NCBI RefSeq assembly: GCF_003024195.1
Contig: NZ_KZ679051.1
Coordinates: 245,790 to 309,789, forward strand
Source of the DNA: Streptomyces dioscori
GTDB lineage: Bacteria; Actinomycetota; Actinomycetes; Streptomycetales; Streptomycetaceae
Direction: 5' to 3'
DNA: 64,000 nucleotides
The first letter of the stretch is position 1, and every line of letters begins with the position of its first letter. The translations under genes and the position numbers were made by a program. Below, in pieces: positions 1-9,339 of this stretch. The notes below the pieces were generated by a model. The model did no database searches, was not told the origin of the DNA, and saw only the letters and a list, made by a program, of their open reading frames with translations.

Positions 1-1956
1 CGCGGTCGGTTCATTGTCGACAAGTGACCGGTGTGCAAGGAGGGGTAGTTCGTCACTGTCCGCAGTGCCCACGGCGACGACCGCGCCGGGTGCGGTGGCG
101 AGCAGGGCGGCGCGGTGCAGCTCCCTGGTGGCCGGATTGTCATTGGGCCCGACGACAGCCACCTCGCGCGGTCCGTCCAACTGCGCCTCGGCGGTGGCCA
201 GTCCCCAGCCGATGAACCGCGGGGCGCGCGGCCCGAGCGCCCTGACCACGCCCAACGCCCCTTCGGCAGCGGTCCGATGGGGCTCCGAACCGGTCTGGGC
301 CGCGTAGCTCAGCAGGGCGCCGGCCGCCGCGCTCCAGCCGGAGGGCGTGGCGTTGTCGGTCGGGTCCTGCGGGCGCCGGATGAGCTTCTCGGCGTCGGCC
401 GCCGTGTCGTACAGGGCTCCCGACTTGTCATCGGTGAACTGCACGAGGACGTGGTCGAGCAGGAAGCCGGCGAATTCCAGCCAGACGCCTTCACCGGTGA
501 CCGAGGCCAGCGCGAGGAAGCCCTCCGCGACGTCCGCGTAGTCCTCCAGCACGCCCGCGTGCGCGCCGACGCGGCCGTCCTTGCTGGTACGGGCGAGCCG
601 CGCGTGCTCGTCCAGATGGAGCCGTACGAGCAGGTCGGCCGCCGCGAGCGCCGCGTCGACGAGGTCGGGCCGGTCGAAGTACGCGCCGGTCTCGGCCAGG
701 GCGGCGATCGCGAGCCCGTTCCAGGCGGCGACGACCTTGTCGTCGCGGCCGGGCGCGGGACGGCGGTCGCGCGCCTCCTTCAGCCGGGCCTTGACGGACT
801 CGATCCGTCCGGCGTCGAACACGCCCTCGCTCTGCGGCAGTTGCAGCACGGAGGCGCCCTCCTCGAAGGTGCCCTCCTCCGTCACGCCGAAGTAGTCGGT
901 GGCGAGGCGCGCGTCCTCGTCGCCCAGCACGTCACGCAACTGCTGCGGCGTCCACGCGTAGTACGCGCCCTCGACGTGCTTTCCCGTGCCGTCGTCGCTG
1001 TCTGCGTCGAGCGCGGAGGCGAACCCGCCCTCGTTCGTGCGCAGTTCGCGGACCATGAAGTCGGCGGTCTCCAGAGCGACCCGGCGGGCCAGGTCCGACC
1101 CGGTGGTCCGCCACAGGTGCGCGTACACGCGGCACAACAACGCGTTGTCGTACAGCATCTTCTCGAAGTGGGGCACGACCCACTCACGGTCGACGGAGTA
1201 GCGGGCGAAGCCACCGCCGAGCTGGTCGTAGATCCCGCCGCGGGCCATGTGCTCACAGGTGTCGGCGGCCATCTGGAGCGCGCCCTCGGACCCGGTGCGG
1301 GCGTGGTGGCGCAGCAGGAACTCGACCGCCATGGACGGCGGGAACTTGGGCGCCCCGCCGAAACCGCCGTGGGTGGCGTCGTAGTCGCGGGTGAGCCCGA
1401 GCAGCGCCTGCGCGAGGTCGCCCTCGCCGGGCACCTGCGCGTCGCCGAAGCCGATCTCGCGGTCGGCGAGATCGCGCACGATCTTCCGGGCGACCTCGCC
1501 GACCTCGTCCCGCCGGTCGGTCCACGCGCCGCTCACGCCTTCGAGGACCTGCCGGAAGGAGGGGCTGCCGTGCCGGGGCTCGGGCGGGAAGTAGGTACCG
1601 AAGTAGAACGGCTCGGCGTCGGCCGTCAGGAAGACGGTCATGGGCCAGCCGCCCTGCCCGGTCGCCGCCTGCACGGCCTCCATGTACACGGCGTCGACGT
1701 CGGGACGCTCCTCGCGGTCGACCTTGATGTTCACGAAGTGCGCGTTCATGTACGCGGCGACCGCTTCATCCTCGAAGCTCTCCCGAGACAGGACATGGCA
1801 CCAATGGCAGCTCGAATAGCCCACGCTCAGGTGTACGGGCAGATTTCGCCGCCGTGCCTCCGCGAAGGCCTCTTCCGACCAGGGCCACCAGTCGACGGGG
1901 TTGTCGGCGTGCTGAAGGAGGTAGGGGGACGTCTCGTGGGCCAGTCGGTTCGGCAT
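1..1956 (-). CDS. Thioredoxin-fold (DUF255/YyaL-type) protein, 3' end beyond window
   Basis: The frame is open from an ATG at 1956 down to base 1, so the window holds about 652 residues and lacks the C-terminus; relatives are about 670-690 residues. An N-terminal thioredoxin-like domain carries the redox motif CHWC at residues 50-53 in the context SSCHWCHV, which is diagnostic of the YyaL/spermatogenesis-associated-20 family. The rest is a long helical region of the kind seen in (alpha/alpha)6 toroid glycosidase-like folds, with [10 protein letters not shown] and [12 protein letters not shown] motifs typical of the family. No signal peptide is visible, so it is probably cytoplasmic. The biochemical role of the family is not established. 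The recombinase gene lies 49 bp upstream on the same strand but looks unrelated in origin. Confidence 0.9.
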   Translation of the reverse strand, partial: MPNRLAHETSPYLLQHADNPVDWWPWSEEAFAEARRRNLPVHLSVGYSSCHWCHVLSRESFEDEAVAAYMNAHFVNIKVDREERPDVDAVYMEAVQAATGQGGWPMTVFLTADAEPFYFGTYFPPEPRHGSPSFRQVLEGVSGAWTDRRDEVGEVARKIVRDLADREIGFGDAQVPGEGDLAQALLGLTRDYDATHGGFGGAPKFPPSMAVEFLLRHHARTGSEGALQMAADTCEHMARGGIYDQLGGGFARYSVDREWVVPHFEKMLYDNALLCRVYAHLWRTTGSDLARRVALETADFMVRELRTNEGGFASALDADSDDGTGKHVEGAYYAWTPQQLRDVLGDEDARLATDYFGVTEEGTFEEGASVLQLPQSEGVFDAGRIESVKARLKEARDRRPAPGRDDKVVAAWNGLAIAALAETGAYFDRPDLVDAALAAADLLVRLHLDEHARLARTSKDGRVGAHAGVLEDYADVAEGFLALASVTGEGVWLEFAGFLLDHVLVQFTDDKSGALYDTAADAEKLIRRPQDPTDNATPSGWSAAAGALLSYAAQTGSEPHRTAAEGALGVVRALGPRAPRFIGWGLATAEAQLDGPREVAVVGPNDNPATRELHRAALLATAPGAVVAVGTADSDELPLLAHRSLVDNEPTA

Positions 1957-2005
1957 GTAGCCATCCTGCCTGAGAGGTCCGCCGGACTGGGGGACGGAGT
2001 GGCTG

Positions 2006-3292
2006 TCAACGCCAAACGGGCTCCACCCGCGAATAGTCCCAGGTGTGGTTCCCCTTCATGCCCGGCCGGACGACGCAGCACGTGATGACGGACGCGATGA
2101 TTTTTCGCCTCTCATCGAGTGGCAACTCACCGGCACGCCAGCGCCGGTGCACATTCTCCGACGGCCGCGCCTGCCCCGCAGCTTCGGAGAACACGAGCCT
2201 TTCAAGCACGTCGTCGGCCAAGGGCCCACTGATGCTGCACCGCACGCAGTCACGGCAGGCATAGGTGTAGGGGCTCCTCCTGCTTTTCGCCCTCTGGCCG
2301 CACAACGGGCCGTGGCACACCGTGCCATCGTGGCGTTCGGCTCCGCACCGAAGGATGCCACCGGCAAGGTAGCGGGGAGCGGCTCTCTTCCCATGGAGCC
2401 TCGGTGCCCCACTGCCTCTGTGCATATACAGGCTGCCTGCGGAAAACGTCGAACACACCGCCTGCCACCGGTCCGGCGTGACGATGGGTTCCCACCGACC
2501 GAGCACCGGCTGCCCTGTCTCCGGAACCAGCAGCAGTTCCCCCCTGTTCGCTCGGTAACCGCAGACCCTCGGCGCCGTCATGATCTGCGTGACCGTTGCA
2601 GCGTTGGGCCTGCCGCCTCGGGTTCCGGTCACACCGAGGTCGCGCCATTCGTGTGCGATGGCACGGACGGCTTTCCCGCCCACCCGGTCACCGACGGCCT
2701 TCTCGATCAGTGTCGCCTCAACGGGATGCACGGTGATCCGGTCCTCCTGCCACCCGAACGGCCGCGGCCCGTTGTGCGGCACACCTTCCACAGCGCGAGC
2801 CCAGTGCCAGTCCGCCAGGCGTCGGCTCCTGACCCGCGTTTCCGCGACCGCCGCGTCCAGTGATCGCAACGCCTCCAGTAATCCCTCCTGCGCGTACGGA
2901 TCCCGGACACCCCGCGGGTCGACGTAGATCCGCCCCGGCCGACTGGTCAACGCGGTGAAGAAGCGGGCGAGGTCCTCCGCGCGGCGGTACAACCGGTCGT
3001 CGGCGACACAGACGACCCCTGCGATCCGCTGTCCGTCATCCGTGCACCCGCGTGCGAGGTCCGCGAGCAGGCGGTCGAATTCAGGTCTTGCCGCTCCCGC
3101 CTTCGACGCGCTACGGCCGTTGTCGCCGTACACGGCAACCACCGCGCAGCCGTTCTGATGCGCAGCCCGTTCATTGATCCGCAACTGATAGCGCACACCG
3201 TGGCCATCACCCTGCCGAAAGTCCTCCGACGTACGTGCGTACGACGCAACCGGGATCGATCCCGTCGGCTCATCCACCTCAAGGTTGCTCAC
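2006..3292 (-). CDS. Large serine recombinase/integrase, short C-terminus
   Basis: A site-specific recombinase of the serine family. The N-terminal resolvase domain has the YARTS motif with the likely nucleophile Ser22 and a DRLYRR segment contributing catalytic arginines. A recombinase DNA-binding domain follows at about 165-260, then a cysteine-rich zinc ribbon at about 290-345. Integrases of this class usually have 450-600 residues with a long coiled-coil insertion after the zinc ribbon; here only about 80 residues follow, so that part is reduced. I chose the GTG at 3292 because GGAGGC lies about 5 nt upstream; a TTG at 3310 would add six residues. The DNA is visibly less GC-rich at third positions than its neighbours, which suggests acquisition by transfer. 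I see no flanking att direct repeats. It may be the remnant integrase of an element or a solo recombinase. Confidence 0.88.
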   Translation of the reverse strand: MSNLEVDEPTGSIPVASYARTSEDFRQGDGHGVRYQLRINERAAHQNGCAVVAVYGDNGRSASKAGAARPEFDRLLADLARGCTDDGQRIAGVVCVADDRLYRRAEDLARFFTALTSRPGRIYVDPRGVRDPYAQEGLLEALRSLDAAVAETRVRSRRLADWHWARAVEGVPHNGPRPFGWQEDRITVHPVEATLIEKAVGDRVGGKAVRAIAHEWRDLGVTGTRGGRPNAATVTQIMTAPRVCGYRANRGELLLVPETGQPVLGRWEPIVTPDRWQAVCSTFSAGSLYMHRGSGAPRLHGKRAAPRYLAGGILRCGAERHDGTVCHGPLCGQRAKSRRSPYTYACRDCVRCSISGPLADDVLERLVFSEAAGQARPSENVHRRWRAGELPLDERRKIIASVITCCVVRPGMKGNHTWDYSRVEPVWR

Positions 3293-3448
3293 ACTGCCTC
3301 CGTTCGACAATCTGCCCGACCGTCATAAAAACGATCGAGTGATTCAAAGGTCACCGAACCGATGCCGTTGATCGCCGCCCTCTCGCGTTCAGGCCCCTTA
3401 CGAAGGACACTTGACAGCCAAGGAGTTGCTGCTGGAGGGGGACGCGAA

Positions 3449-6400
3449 ATGCGGGACAGCCATCGGGCGGAGGCCGAACGGCTGTTGGTGCGGGCCGTGG
3501 AGGAGGAGGTCCGGCGGTCCGGCGGACGGACCGCCGGGAACGTACTGCTGTCACGGGCACGGGCCTCGCTGGACACCATGGCGCAGACGGCCGCCGAGGA
3601 GTACGAGGCCTACACGAAGGCGACGGACGAGGCCGAGGCGGGCCGGCTGACCTTCGGGCAGCGCTACGCGCGCGAGGGCGCCGGAACTCCCCTGCTGGTG
3701 GCGGCCGTCGCCGCCCTCGCGGCCGCCGTGGCGGACCTGGCACTCGGCGCCGGCACGGGCACGGCCATGGCCGCAGGCGCGATCGTCGGCGTCGCGGGCG
3801 CCGCGACCACGGTGGCGAAGGTGACGGCCTCCCACCTGCCGGCCGCGAGCCGCCGGGCGGGAGCCCTCGGCCAGCCCGGCGGCCCCGAACAGCTGCGCCT
3901 GACCTGGCTGACCGCCCTGGAGGTCCGCGGGATCCGCCCCTTCTTCGACCAGCAGCGCGTGTACAACGCCGCCACCGGGGCGAAGAAGGGCGCGCCCCAG
4001 TTGCGGCGTACGGACAAGAGCGCGGCGGCCCGGCGGCGCAGCGTCCTGGAGCAGTCGTTCGGGCAACTCCCGGAGCCGGTCGGGCCGTTCGCGGGCCGCC
4101 GCCAGGAGTTGCAGCGGATCACGCAGTGGGTGCACGCGGCCCGCGCGAGCACCGAGACCCGGCCGACGGTGGTCGTCCTGCACGGCGCGCCGGGTTCCGG
4201 CCGCAGCACCCTCGCCGTCCGCGCGGCGCACGAGCTGAAGGATCAGTTCCGCGGCGCGTGCGTGGTGGACCTGCGGGGCGACAGCGCGGAGGAGTCACCG
4301 CTGACCACCCGCGACGCGCTGCTCCACCTGCTGAACCGGCTGGGCGCACCCCGCGAACAGCTCCTGTTCCGTGAGCGTTCCTCGCAGGATCAGCAGGTCA
4401 GGCGGCTCGCCGAGCTGTACCACCAGCATCTGACCGGCCTGGCGGTGACGATCGTGCTGGACGACGCGAGCGACCTGGAGCAGGTGCGCACGCTCGTGCC
4501 GGAGCGCTCCGACAGCCTGGTCGTCGTCACCGCCCGGAAGCCCCTGGACCTGCCTGCCGACCTGCCCGCCTGGGTGCACCAGCTCGCGGTGGAACCGCTG
4601 GCCGCGCCGGGCGCCGAGGAACTGCTGAAGGCGTCCGCCCAGGACGCGTCGGCCCCGTACGACGCCGAAGCCGCGGACGAGATCCGGGAGTTGTGCGGCG
4701 GGCTGCCCCTGGCGCTGCGTGTCGCCGGCTCGTCCCTCGGCCCGCGTACACCGCGCCGGCTGGCCACCGATCTGGCGGCGTACGGTCCGGTCGAGCCGGT
4801 CGAACGGGTCCTGTGGCTGCGCTACACGGACCAGCCGGACCCGGCGAGGCGGCTGCTGCGGCGGCTCGCCCTGGCGGGCCGCGCCTCGCTGGGGGCCGCC
4901 GCCGCGGCGGCCCTGCTCGCGACGGACGAGGCGGAGGCGACCCGTCATCTGGAGGCCCTGTCCCGCGCGGGTCTGATCGACCACGTCCGCGGCAGCCGCT
5001 ACCGCCTGCACGATCTCGTACGGGCCTTCGCGCAGGCCCGTCTCCTCGACGAGGAGGACCCGGCCGAGCGCACGGCCGCGCAGGAACGTCTCATCGTGAA
5101 CTACGGCGAGCTGGCCGACTCGGTGATCCGCCTGGTCGACGGCAAGACGTCCACGCGCGCGGACACGTCTTTCCAATCGAGCACGGTCGGGCCGCACGGC
5201 TTCACCTCGCTGGACGCGGCCCTGCGCTGGCTGGACGACGAGTCGAGCTTCATCACGGCGGCACTGCGGCACGCGGAGGGCGTCAACCAGGCGGCGGTGC
5301 TCAACCTCCTGGGCGCCCTGTGCGACTACTGCCTGCTGCGCGGCGACCTCTACCGGCTGGGTGAGATCAGCGAGTTGACGCAGGCCGTCGACCAGGGGCT
5401 GCTGGTCCGCTCGGTCCAGTGGCGCACGGGCATCGCGGCCCGTCAGCTCGGCGAACTCGACAAGGCCCGTACGACCCTGACGTCGGTGGTCGACCTCTAC
5501 TTCGAGGCCCATCACGACGCGGGCGCCGCACGGGCGTTGTGTTCGCTCGGCATCACCCTCCACCACCAGGGCAACCTCACCGAGGCCGCCGTGAAGCTCC
5601 AGGAGGCCCTGGACCTGCAGGCCTCCCCCGCCCTCGCGGCGGACCGTGCCTGGACGATGCACGCGCTGGCGGCCGTGGAGCGCGACCGGGCGAGGCTGGG
5701 CGAGGCGCTCGACCTCCTCACCCGGGCCCTGGACCTGCACCGCGAGGGCGAGTCCGTGCACGGCGAGGCATGGGCGCACTACCAGCTCGGCCAACTGGGC
5801 CTGCGGATGGGCGACGTACCGCGCGCCGAGTCCGAACTGCGCGACGCCCTCGACCTGTACGGGCGTACGCGCGACGCCCGCGGCGAGGCCTGGGCGCTGA
5901 CCCAGCTGGCCCGGGCCCGGCTCGTCGACGGCGACCCGTCGGCCGCCGTGGACGGTCTGCGCCAGGCGGCCTCCCGCCACCGCGAGAACGAGGACGCCCG
6001 CGGCGAGGCCTGGACGGTGTACTACCTGGGCCAGTCACTGGAGGAGACGGGCAACCTCGACCAGGCGGTCCGTGAACTGGAGCGGTCCCGGACGATGTTC
6101 TCCCGCATCCGCGACGTCTACGGCCTGGCCTGCGCCCGCCACCACTCGGCCCGGGTGACCCGCGACCAGCGCGCCGCGCAGACCGGCTCACTGCGCAACT
6201 CCGGCTTCGCCCGCCAGCTCCTGGTCGACGCGCGCGCCGACTTCCAGCGGATCGGCGTCGCCCACGGCGAGGCCTGGACCTGCCTGGAACTGGCGGTGGT
6301 CGACGCGGGCAACGCCCGTACGCAGTCGGCCCTGGCCCTGTGCGACGAGGCGACCGCGCTCTTCGCGTCCTACGGCGACCGCCGCGGCGAGGACTGGGCC

Positions 6401-6670
6401 CGCTTCCTGCGCTGCACCCTCCTGCCGTACGCGTCCCCCGGCGGCGTCGAGGTGGGCACCGCCGTGGCCCAGGAGGAACTGTCCCAGCTCTCCCGCACCG
6501 GCCACCCGTCCCGCGACGGAAAACTGGACGACTACATCGAGGCGTACCAGCTCCTCCTGGAGCGAGGAGCCGACCTGGAGGCCGGCTGGCAGGCCTGGCG
6601 CCTGGGAATGGTCCCGAACCGGCATGCGCGAGAGGTGATGGGGGTGACGGTCTCGGCGGGACGGGCGTGA
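3449..6670 (+). CDS. STAND-type NB-ARC ATPase with membrane hairpin and C-terminal TPRs
   Basis: A 1073-residue signal-transduction ATPase. After an alpha-helical N-terminus, residues about 80-125 form two Ala/Gly/Val-rich hydrophobic stretches that look like a membrane hairpin. The nucleotide-binding module has the P-loop GAPGSGRST at 246-254, Walker B IVLDDA at 335-340 and the NB-ARC motif GLPLAL at 418-423. Residues about 650-970 are TPR-like repeats with recurring GEAW and A-x-x-x-Y-LGQ signatures. No SARP or HTH DNA-binding domain precedes the ATPase, so it is not a classical AfsR/SARP regulator. The ATG at 3449 has GGAGGGG 8 nt upstream. By analogy with other STAND proteins, ligand sensing by the TPR arm would trigger ATP-dependent oligomerisation; the effector here would be the N-terminal/membrane part. 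It diverges from the recombinase gene. The ligand and function are unknown. Confidence 0.85.
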   Translation: MRDSHRAEAERLLVRAVEEEVRRSGGRTAGNVLLSRARASLDTMAQTAAEEYEAYTKATDEAEAGRLTFGQRYAREGAGTPLLVAAVAALAAAVADLALGAGTGTAMAAGAIVGVAGAATTVAKVTASHLPAASRRAGALGQPGGPEQLRLTWLTALEVRGIRPFFDQQRVYNAATGAKKGAPQLRRTDKSAAARRRSVLEQSFGQLPEPVGPFAGRRQELQRITQWVHAARASTETRPTVVVLHGAPGSGRSTLAVRAAHELKDQFRGACVVDLRGDSAEESPLTTRDALLHLLNRLGAPREQLLFRERSSQDQQVRRLAELYHQHLTGLAVTIVLDDASDLEQVRTLVPERSDSLVVVTARKPLDLPADLPAWVHQLAVEPLAAPGAEELLKASAQDASAPYDAEAADEIRELCGGLPLALRVAGSSLGPRTPRRLATDLAAYGPVEPVERVLWLRYTDQPDPARRLLRRLALAGRASLGAAAAAALLATDEAEATRHLEALSRAGLIDHVRGSRYRLHDLVRAFAQARLLDEEDPAERTAAQERLIVNYGELADSVIRLVDGKTSTRADTSFQSSTVGPHGFTSLDAALRWLDDESSFITAALRHAEGVNQAAVLNLLGALCDYCLLRGDLYRLGEISELTQAVDQGLLVRSVQWRTGIAARQLGELDKARTTLTSVVDLYFEAHHDAGAARALCSLGITLHHQGNLTEAAVKLQEALDLQASPALAADRAWTMHALAAVERDRARLGEALDLLTRALDLHREGESVHGEAWAHYQLGQLGLRMGDVPRAESELRDALDLYGRTRDARGEAWALTQLARARLVDGDPSAAVDGLRQAASRHRENEDARGEAWTVYYLGQSLEETGNLDQAVRELERSRTMFSRIRDVYGLACARHHSARVTRDQRAAQTGSLRNSGFARQLLVDARADFQRIGVAHGEAWTCLELAVVDAGNARTQSALALCDEATALFASYGDRRGEDWARFLRCTLLPYASPGGVEVGTAVAQEELSQLSRTGHPSRDGKLDDYIEAYQLLLERGADLEAGWQAWRLGMVPNRHAREVMGVTVSAGRA

Positions 6671-6715
6671 CAGCGCCGTGCCCGAAGGGGCCCCGCGGCG
6701 TCCTGCGGATGTGAC

Positions 6716-6750
6716 TGATCCGGCGATGCCTCCCGGGCATCACCGGATCA
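6716..6750. terminator. Bidirectional hairpin between convergent genes
   Basis: Two 15-nt arms (TGATCCGGCGATGCC and GGCATCACCGGATCA) pair with one mismatch around a 5-nt loop. The hairpin lies 46 bp after the STAND ATPase stop and 52 bp after the stop of the convergent small membrane protein gene, so it can serve both. There is no clear T-tract, as is usual in streptomycetes. Confidence 0.7.
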
Positions 6751-6801
6751 GGACGCCGACGCGGTCGTCATCACGGTCGTGATCGCGGTCGCGTCCGGGG
6801 C

Positions 6802-7077
6802 TCAGCCCTTCGCAGGCGAAGCCGTCCCCCCGGAACCGGAACCGCTGCCGGAGCCGGTCGAGGTGGATGTCGCCTTCCCGGCGGGTTCCGCCTTCGGGTC
6901 GGCGTCCTCCTTGAAGTCGACCCTCGTCAGCTGCCGGTTCATGCTCTTCATCAGGCCCCATACCGCCAGGGCCATCACCGCGAAGACGATGAAGCCGAGG
7001 ACACCGGGGGTGACCTTGTTCTCGTCGACCTCCTTGGCGAGGGGGACGAGGTGCGTCAGTGCCAGGCTTGCGCTCAT
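6802..7077 (-). CDS. Small single-pass membrane protein downstream of mca
   Basis: A 91-residue protein with one strongly hydrophobic segment at about residues 24-43 (GVLGFIVFAVMALAVWGLM), then a basic stretch and a Ser/Gly/Thr-rich tail. The ATG at 7077 follows the mca stop (7081-7079) by one base; another ATG at 7086 would overlap mca by 8 bp. No independent Shine-Dalgarno is obvious, so translational coupling to mca is likely. I do not recognise a characterised family; short membrane proteins in this position are common in streptomycetes. Confidence 0.75.
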   Translation of the reverse strand: MSASLALTHLVPLAKEVDENKVTPGVLGFIVFAVMALAVWGLMKSMNRQLTRVDFKEDADPKAEPAGKATSTSTGSGSGSGSGGTASPAKG

Positions 7078-7078
7078 A

Positions 7079-7960
7079 TCAGGCATTGTCGCGGATGCCC
7101 GCGAAGAGGTCGTCCTCGGGGAGGGATGTGTCGACGAGGGACTTCGCCAGCTCGTACTCCTCCGTCGGCCAGACCTCCTTCTGGAGCTCCATCGGGACGC
7201 GGAACCAGCCGCCCTCGGGGTCGATCTGCGTGGCGTGCGCGATGAGGGCCTTGTCGCGGATCTCGTAGAAGTCCGCGCACGGGACATGCGTCGTCAGCGT
7301 GCGCTCGGCGCGCTCGAACTCGTCCCACCGCTTGAGCCAGTCCCCGTACGGCGACTCCAGGCCCCGGTCCAGCAGGGCGTGGTGCAGCGCCTCGGTGCGC
7401 GGTCGGTTGAAGCCCTGGTTGTAGTAGAGCTTCTGCGACCGGAAGGCCGGGCCGAACTCCGACTCCGGGTACTTCTCGGTGTCGGCCGCGCCCTCGAACG
7501 CCACCATCGAGATCTTGTGGGTCATGATGTGGTCGGGGTGCGGATAGCCGCCGTTCTCGTCGTAGGTGGTGATCACCTGCGGGCGGAACGAGCGGATCTT
7601 GCGGACCAGCTCACCGGCGGCCTTGTCGACGTCCTCCAGGGCGAAGCACCCCTCGGGCAGCGGCGGCAGCGGGTCGCCCTCGGGCAGGCCCGAGTCGACG
7701 AAGCCCAGCCACTCCTGCTTGACGCCGAGGATCTCGCGGGCCTCGTCCATCTCCTTCTTGCGCACCTCGTGGATGTGCTCCTCGACGTACTTGTCGCCCT
7801 GCAGCTTGGGGTTGAGAATGGAGCCGCGCTCCCCGCCCGTGCAGGTCACGACCAGCACGTCCACCCCCTCGGACACGTACTTCGCCATGGTGGCCGCGCC
7901 CTTCGACGACTCGTCGTCGGGGTGGGCGTGCACGGCCATCAGTCGCAGCTGGTCAGTCAA
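7079..7960 (-). CDS. mca: Mycothiol S-conjugate amidase
   Basis: A zinc amidase of the LmbE/MshB/Mca family. It cleaves mycothiol S-conjugates of electrophiles or antibiotics, releasing mercapturic acids for export and recycling GlcN-inositol, in the cytoplasm. The 293-residue length fits Mca. The N-terminal AHPDDES supplies zinc ligands and YPHPDH the later histidine, and a CTGGERG motif near residue 40 matches the family. The assigned start is a TTG at 7960 with TGAGGAT about 8 nt upstream; the AHPDDE motif lies only about ten residues in, so the start cannot be much further downstream. It runs with the downstream small membrane protein gene, and DUF4307 is divergent. Mca is favoured over MshB because of length and motif context. 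Confidence 0.93.
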   Translation of the reverse strand: MTDQLRLMAVHAHPDDESSKGAATMAKYVSEGVDVLVVTCTGGERGSILNPKLQGDKYVEEHIHEVRKKEMDEAREILGVKQEWLGFVDSGLPEGDPLPPLPEGCFALEDVDKAAGELVRKIRSFRPQVITTYDENGGYPHPDHIMTHKISMVAFEGAADTEKYPESEFGPAFRSQKLYYNQGFNRPRTEALHHALLDRGLESPYGDWLKRWDEFERAERTLTTHVPCADFYEIRDKALIAHATQIDPEGGWFRVPMELQKEVWPTEEYELAKSLVDTSLPEDDLFAGIRDNA

Positions 7961-7991
7961 GACTCAATCCTCAGTAAGTCGGCGCCCCAGT

Positions 7992-8021
7992 GTGAAACGG
8001 CGCGATCGGCCCTCCTATAGT
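7992..8021 (+). promoter_or_regulatory. Putative sigma-HrdB-type promoter of the DUF4307 gene
   Basis: TATAGT at 8016-8021 is a near-consensus -10 element in otherwise very GC-rich DNA. A weak -35 (GTGAAA, 7992-7997) lies 18 bp upstream. Transcription would start near 8028, about 60 nt before the ATG at 8087. Confidence 0.5.
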
Positions 8022-8086
8022 GACCGAACCGGCGGGCGAAAAATTCCGGGCCCCGGCCCGGCGGACCCGCCCCGGAAAGGACGATC

Positions 8087-8479
8087 ATGAGTACGGTGCA
8101 GCTGCCCGAGGGCCGCTACGGTCGCTCCGCGGACGCGCGCGCCGACCGCAGACTCAAGATCATCGGTTCCGTGCTCGGGGCGGCCCTGCTCGCACTGATC
8201 GGCTATTTCGCCTTCCACTACGTGGCCGGCAACAAGATCAGTGCCGAGGTCATCAGTTTCGACGCCTCCGGTTCCGCCGTGAAGGTGCATCTTGAGGTCC
8301 GTAAGGACTCGGGCGTGACGGGCTACTGCACGATCCGCTCCCAGGCCGAGGACGGCGCCGAGGTCGGCCGCGCGGACTTCCGGTTCGACCAGGACGCGTC
8401 CCGTGTCGACAAGGTCCTCACGCTGCGCACGACGGCTCCCGGCACGACCGCGGAACTCCTCGGCTGCCACGCGGACTGA
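8087..8479 (+). CDS. DUF4307 membrane-anchored protein
   Basis: A 130-residue protein with a short basic N-terminus, one membrane segment at about residues 25-47, and an extracytoplasmic beta-rich domain with two cysteines (GYCTI and GCHAD) that could form a disulfide. The layout and the VSGYC-like segment match DUF4307, an actinobacterial family usually found beside mca and greA. The ATG at 8087 has GAAAGGAC about 7 nt upstream. The function is unknown; the extracytoplasmic domain suggests an envelope role. Confidence 0.85.
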   Translation: MSTVQLPEGRYGRSADARADRRLKIIGSVLGAALLALIGYFAFHYVAGNKISAEVISFDASGSAVKVHLEVRKDSGVTGYCTIRSQAEDGAEVGRADFRFDQDASRVDKVLTLRTTAPGTTAELLGCHAD

Positions 8480-8736
8480 GCCTCGGGACGCGTTCACCGC
8501 CGCCCCTGCCCCACCGTGCGAGCCGTGCGCCTCCCCGGCCACACCGGACCACACGCGACACTGACGGATGTCACTCCCGACGCCTCCGCACTGACCTGCG
8601 TGGACGCAATTCTGATGGCTTATGTCCTCCCCCTTCGGCCCGTGAATTGTTAGGCTCGTGGTTTCGCCCACCCGAGAAGGAACATTCTTCTGGGTAGGGC
8701 GATGCTTTGTATTCCCAGTACCTACGAGGAGCACCT

Positions 8737-9234
8737 GTGACCCAGACCAGCGAGAACGTCACCTGGCTGACCCAGGAGGCGTACAACCAGCTCAAGGCCG
8801 AGCTGGAGCACCTGTCTGGTCCTGCGCGCGCGGAGATCACGGCCAAGATCGCGGCCGCGCGCGAGGAGGGCGATCTGCGTGAGAACGGCGGGTACCACGC
8901 GGCCAAGGAGGAGCAGGGCAAGCAGGAGCTCCGGGTGCGCCAGCTGACCCAGCTCCTGGAGAACGCCAAGGTGGGCGAGGCTCCGTCGGCCGGTGGTGCG
9001 GTCGCGCCCGGCATGGTCGTCACCATCGCCTTCGACGGCGACGAGGACGACACGCTCACCTTCCTGCTCGCCTCGCGCGAATACGCGAGCTCCGACATCG
9101 AGACGTACTCGCCGCAGTCCCCGCTGGGCTCCGGTGTGAACGGCAAGAAGATCGGCGAGGACGCCCAGTACGAGCTGCCGAACGGCAAGCTCGCCTCGGT
9201 GAAGGTCCTCGAAGCCAAGCCGTACGCCGCCTGA
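8737..9234 (+). CDS. greA: Transcription elongation factor GreA
   Basis: A 165-residue cleavage factor that enters the RNA polymerase secondary channel and stimulates hydrolysis of backtracked transcripts. The N-terminal coiled coil carries the family signature EEGDLRENGGYHAAKEEQ at about 43-60; Asp46 and Glu49 correspond to the acidic tip residues. The C-terminal FKBP-like domain starts at about residue 85 and ends in the conserved NGKLASVKVLE segment. The start is GTG 8737 with GAGGAG 6 nt upstream; an in-frame ATG at 8707 is too far from any ribosome binding site. A TAGGCT at 8651-8656 is a candidate -10. A strong hairpin follows the stop. Confidence 0.95.
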   Translation: MTQTSENVTWLTQEAYNQLKAELEHLSGPARAEITAKIAAAREEGDLRENGGYHAAKEEQGKQELRVRQLTQLLENAKVGEAPSAGGAVAPGMVVTIAFDGDEDDTLTFLLASREYASSDIETYSPQSPLGSGVNGKKIGEDAQYELPNGKLASVKVLEAKPYAA

Positions 9235-9259
9235 CCCCGTCCCCGGCGTCGCCCTGGCG

Positions 9260-9287
9260 AGCCCCCGGTGCCTGCGCGCCGGGGGCT
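9260..9287 (+). terminator. greA terminator
   Basis: A 9-bp GC-rich stem (AGCCCCCGG with CCGGGGGCT), a 10-nt loop and a following TTCT lie 25 bp after the greA stop codon. Confidence 0.7.
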
Positions 9288-9339
9288 TCTGCGTGCCCGG
9301 CCGCCGGGGGCTCCCCCGTGCCTGCCCGAACGGGCCCGC

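Noticed and set aside
115-2085. 656-residue plus-strand open frame
   Set aside because: Antisense to the thioredoxin-fold gene; composition is the mirrored codon bias of that gene and no motif is present.
3411-3416. TTGACA as a -35 for the STAND gene
   Set aside because: No suitable -10 occurs 16-19 bp downstream before the start codon.
1-7000. Integrated element bounded by att repeats around the recombinase
   Set aside because: I found no matching direct repeats flanking the recombinase/STAND block, so no boundaries can be claimed.
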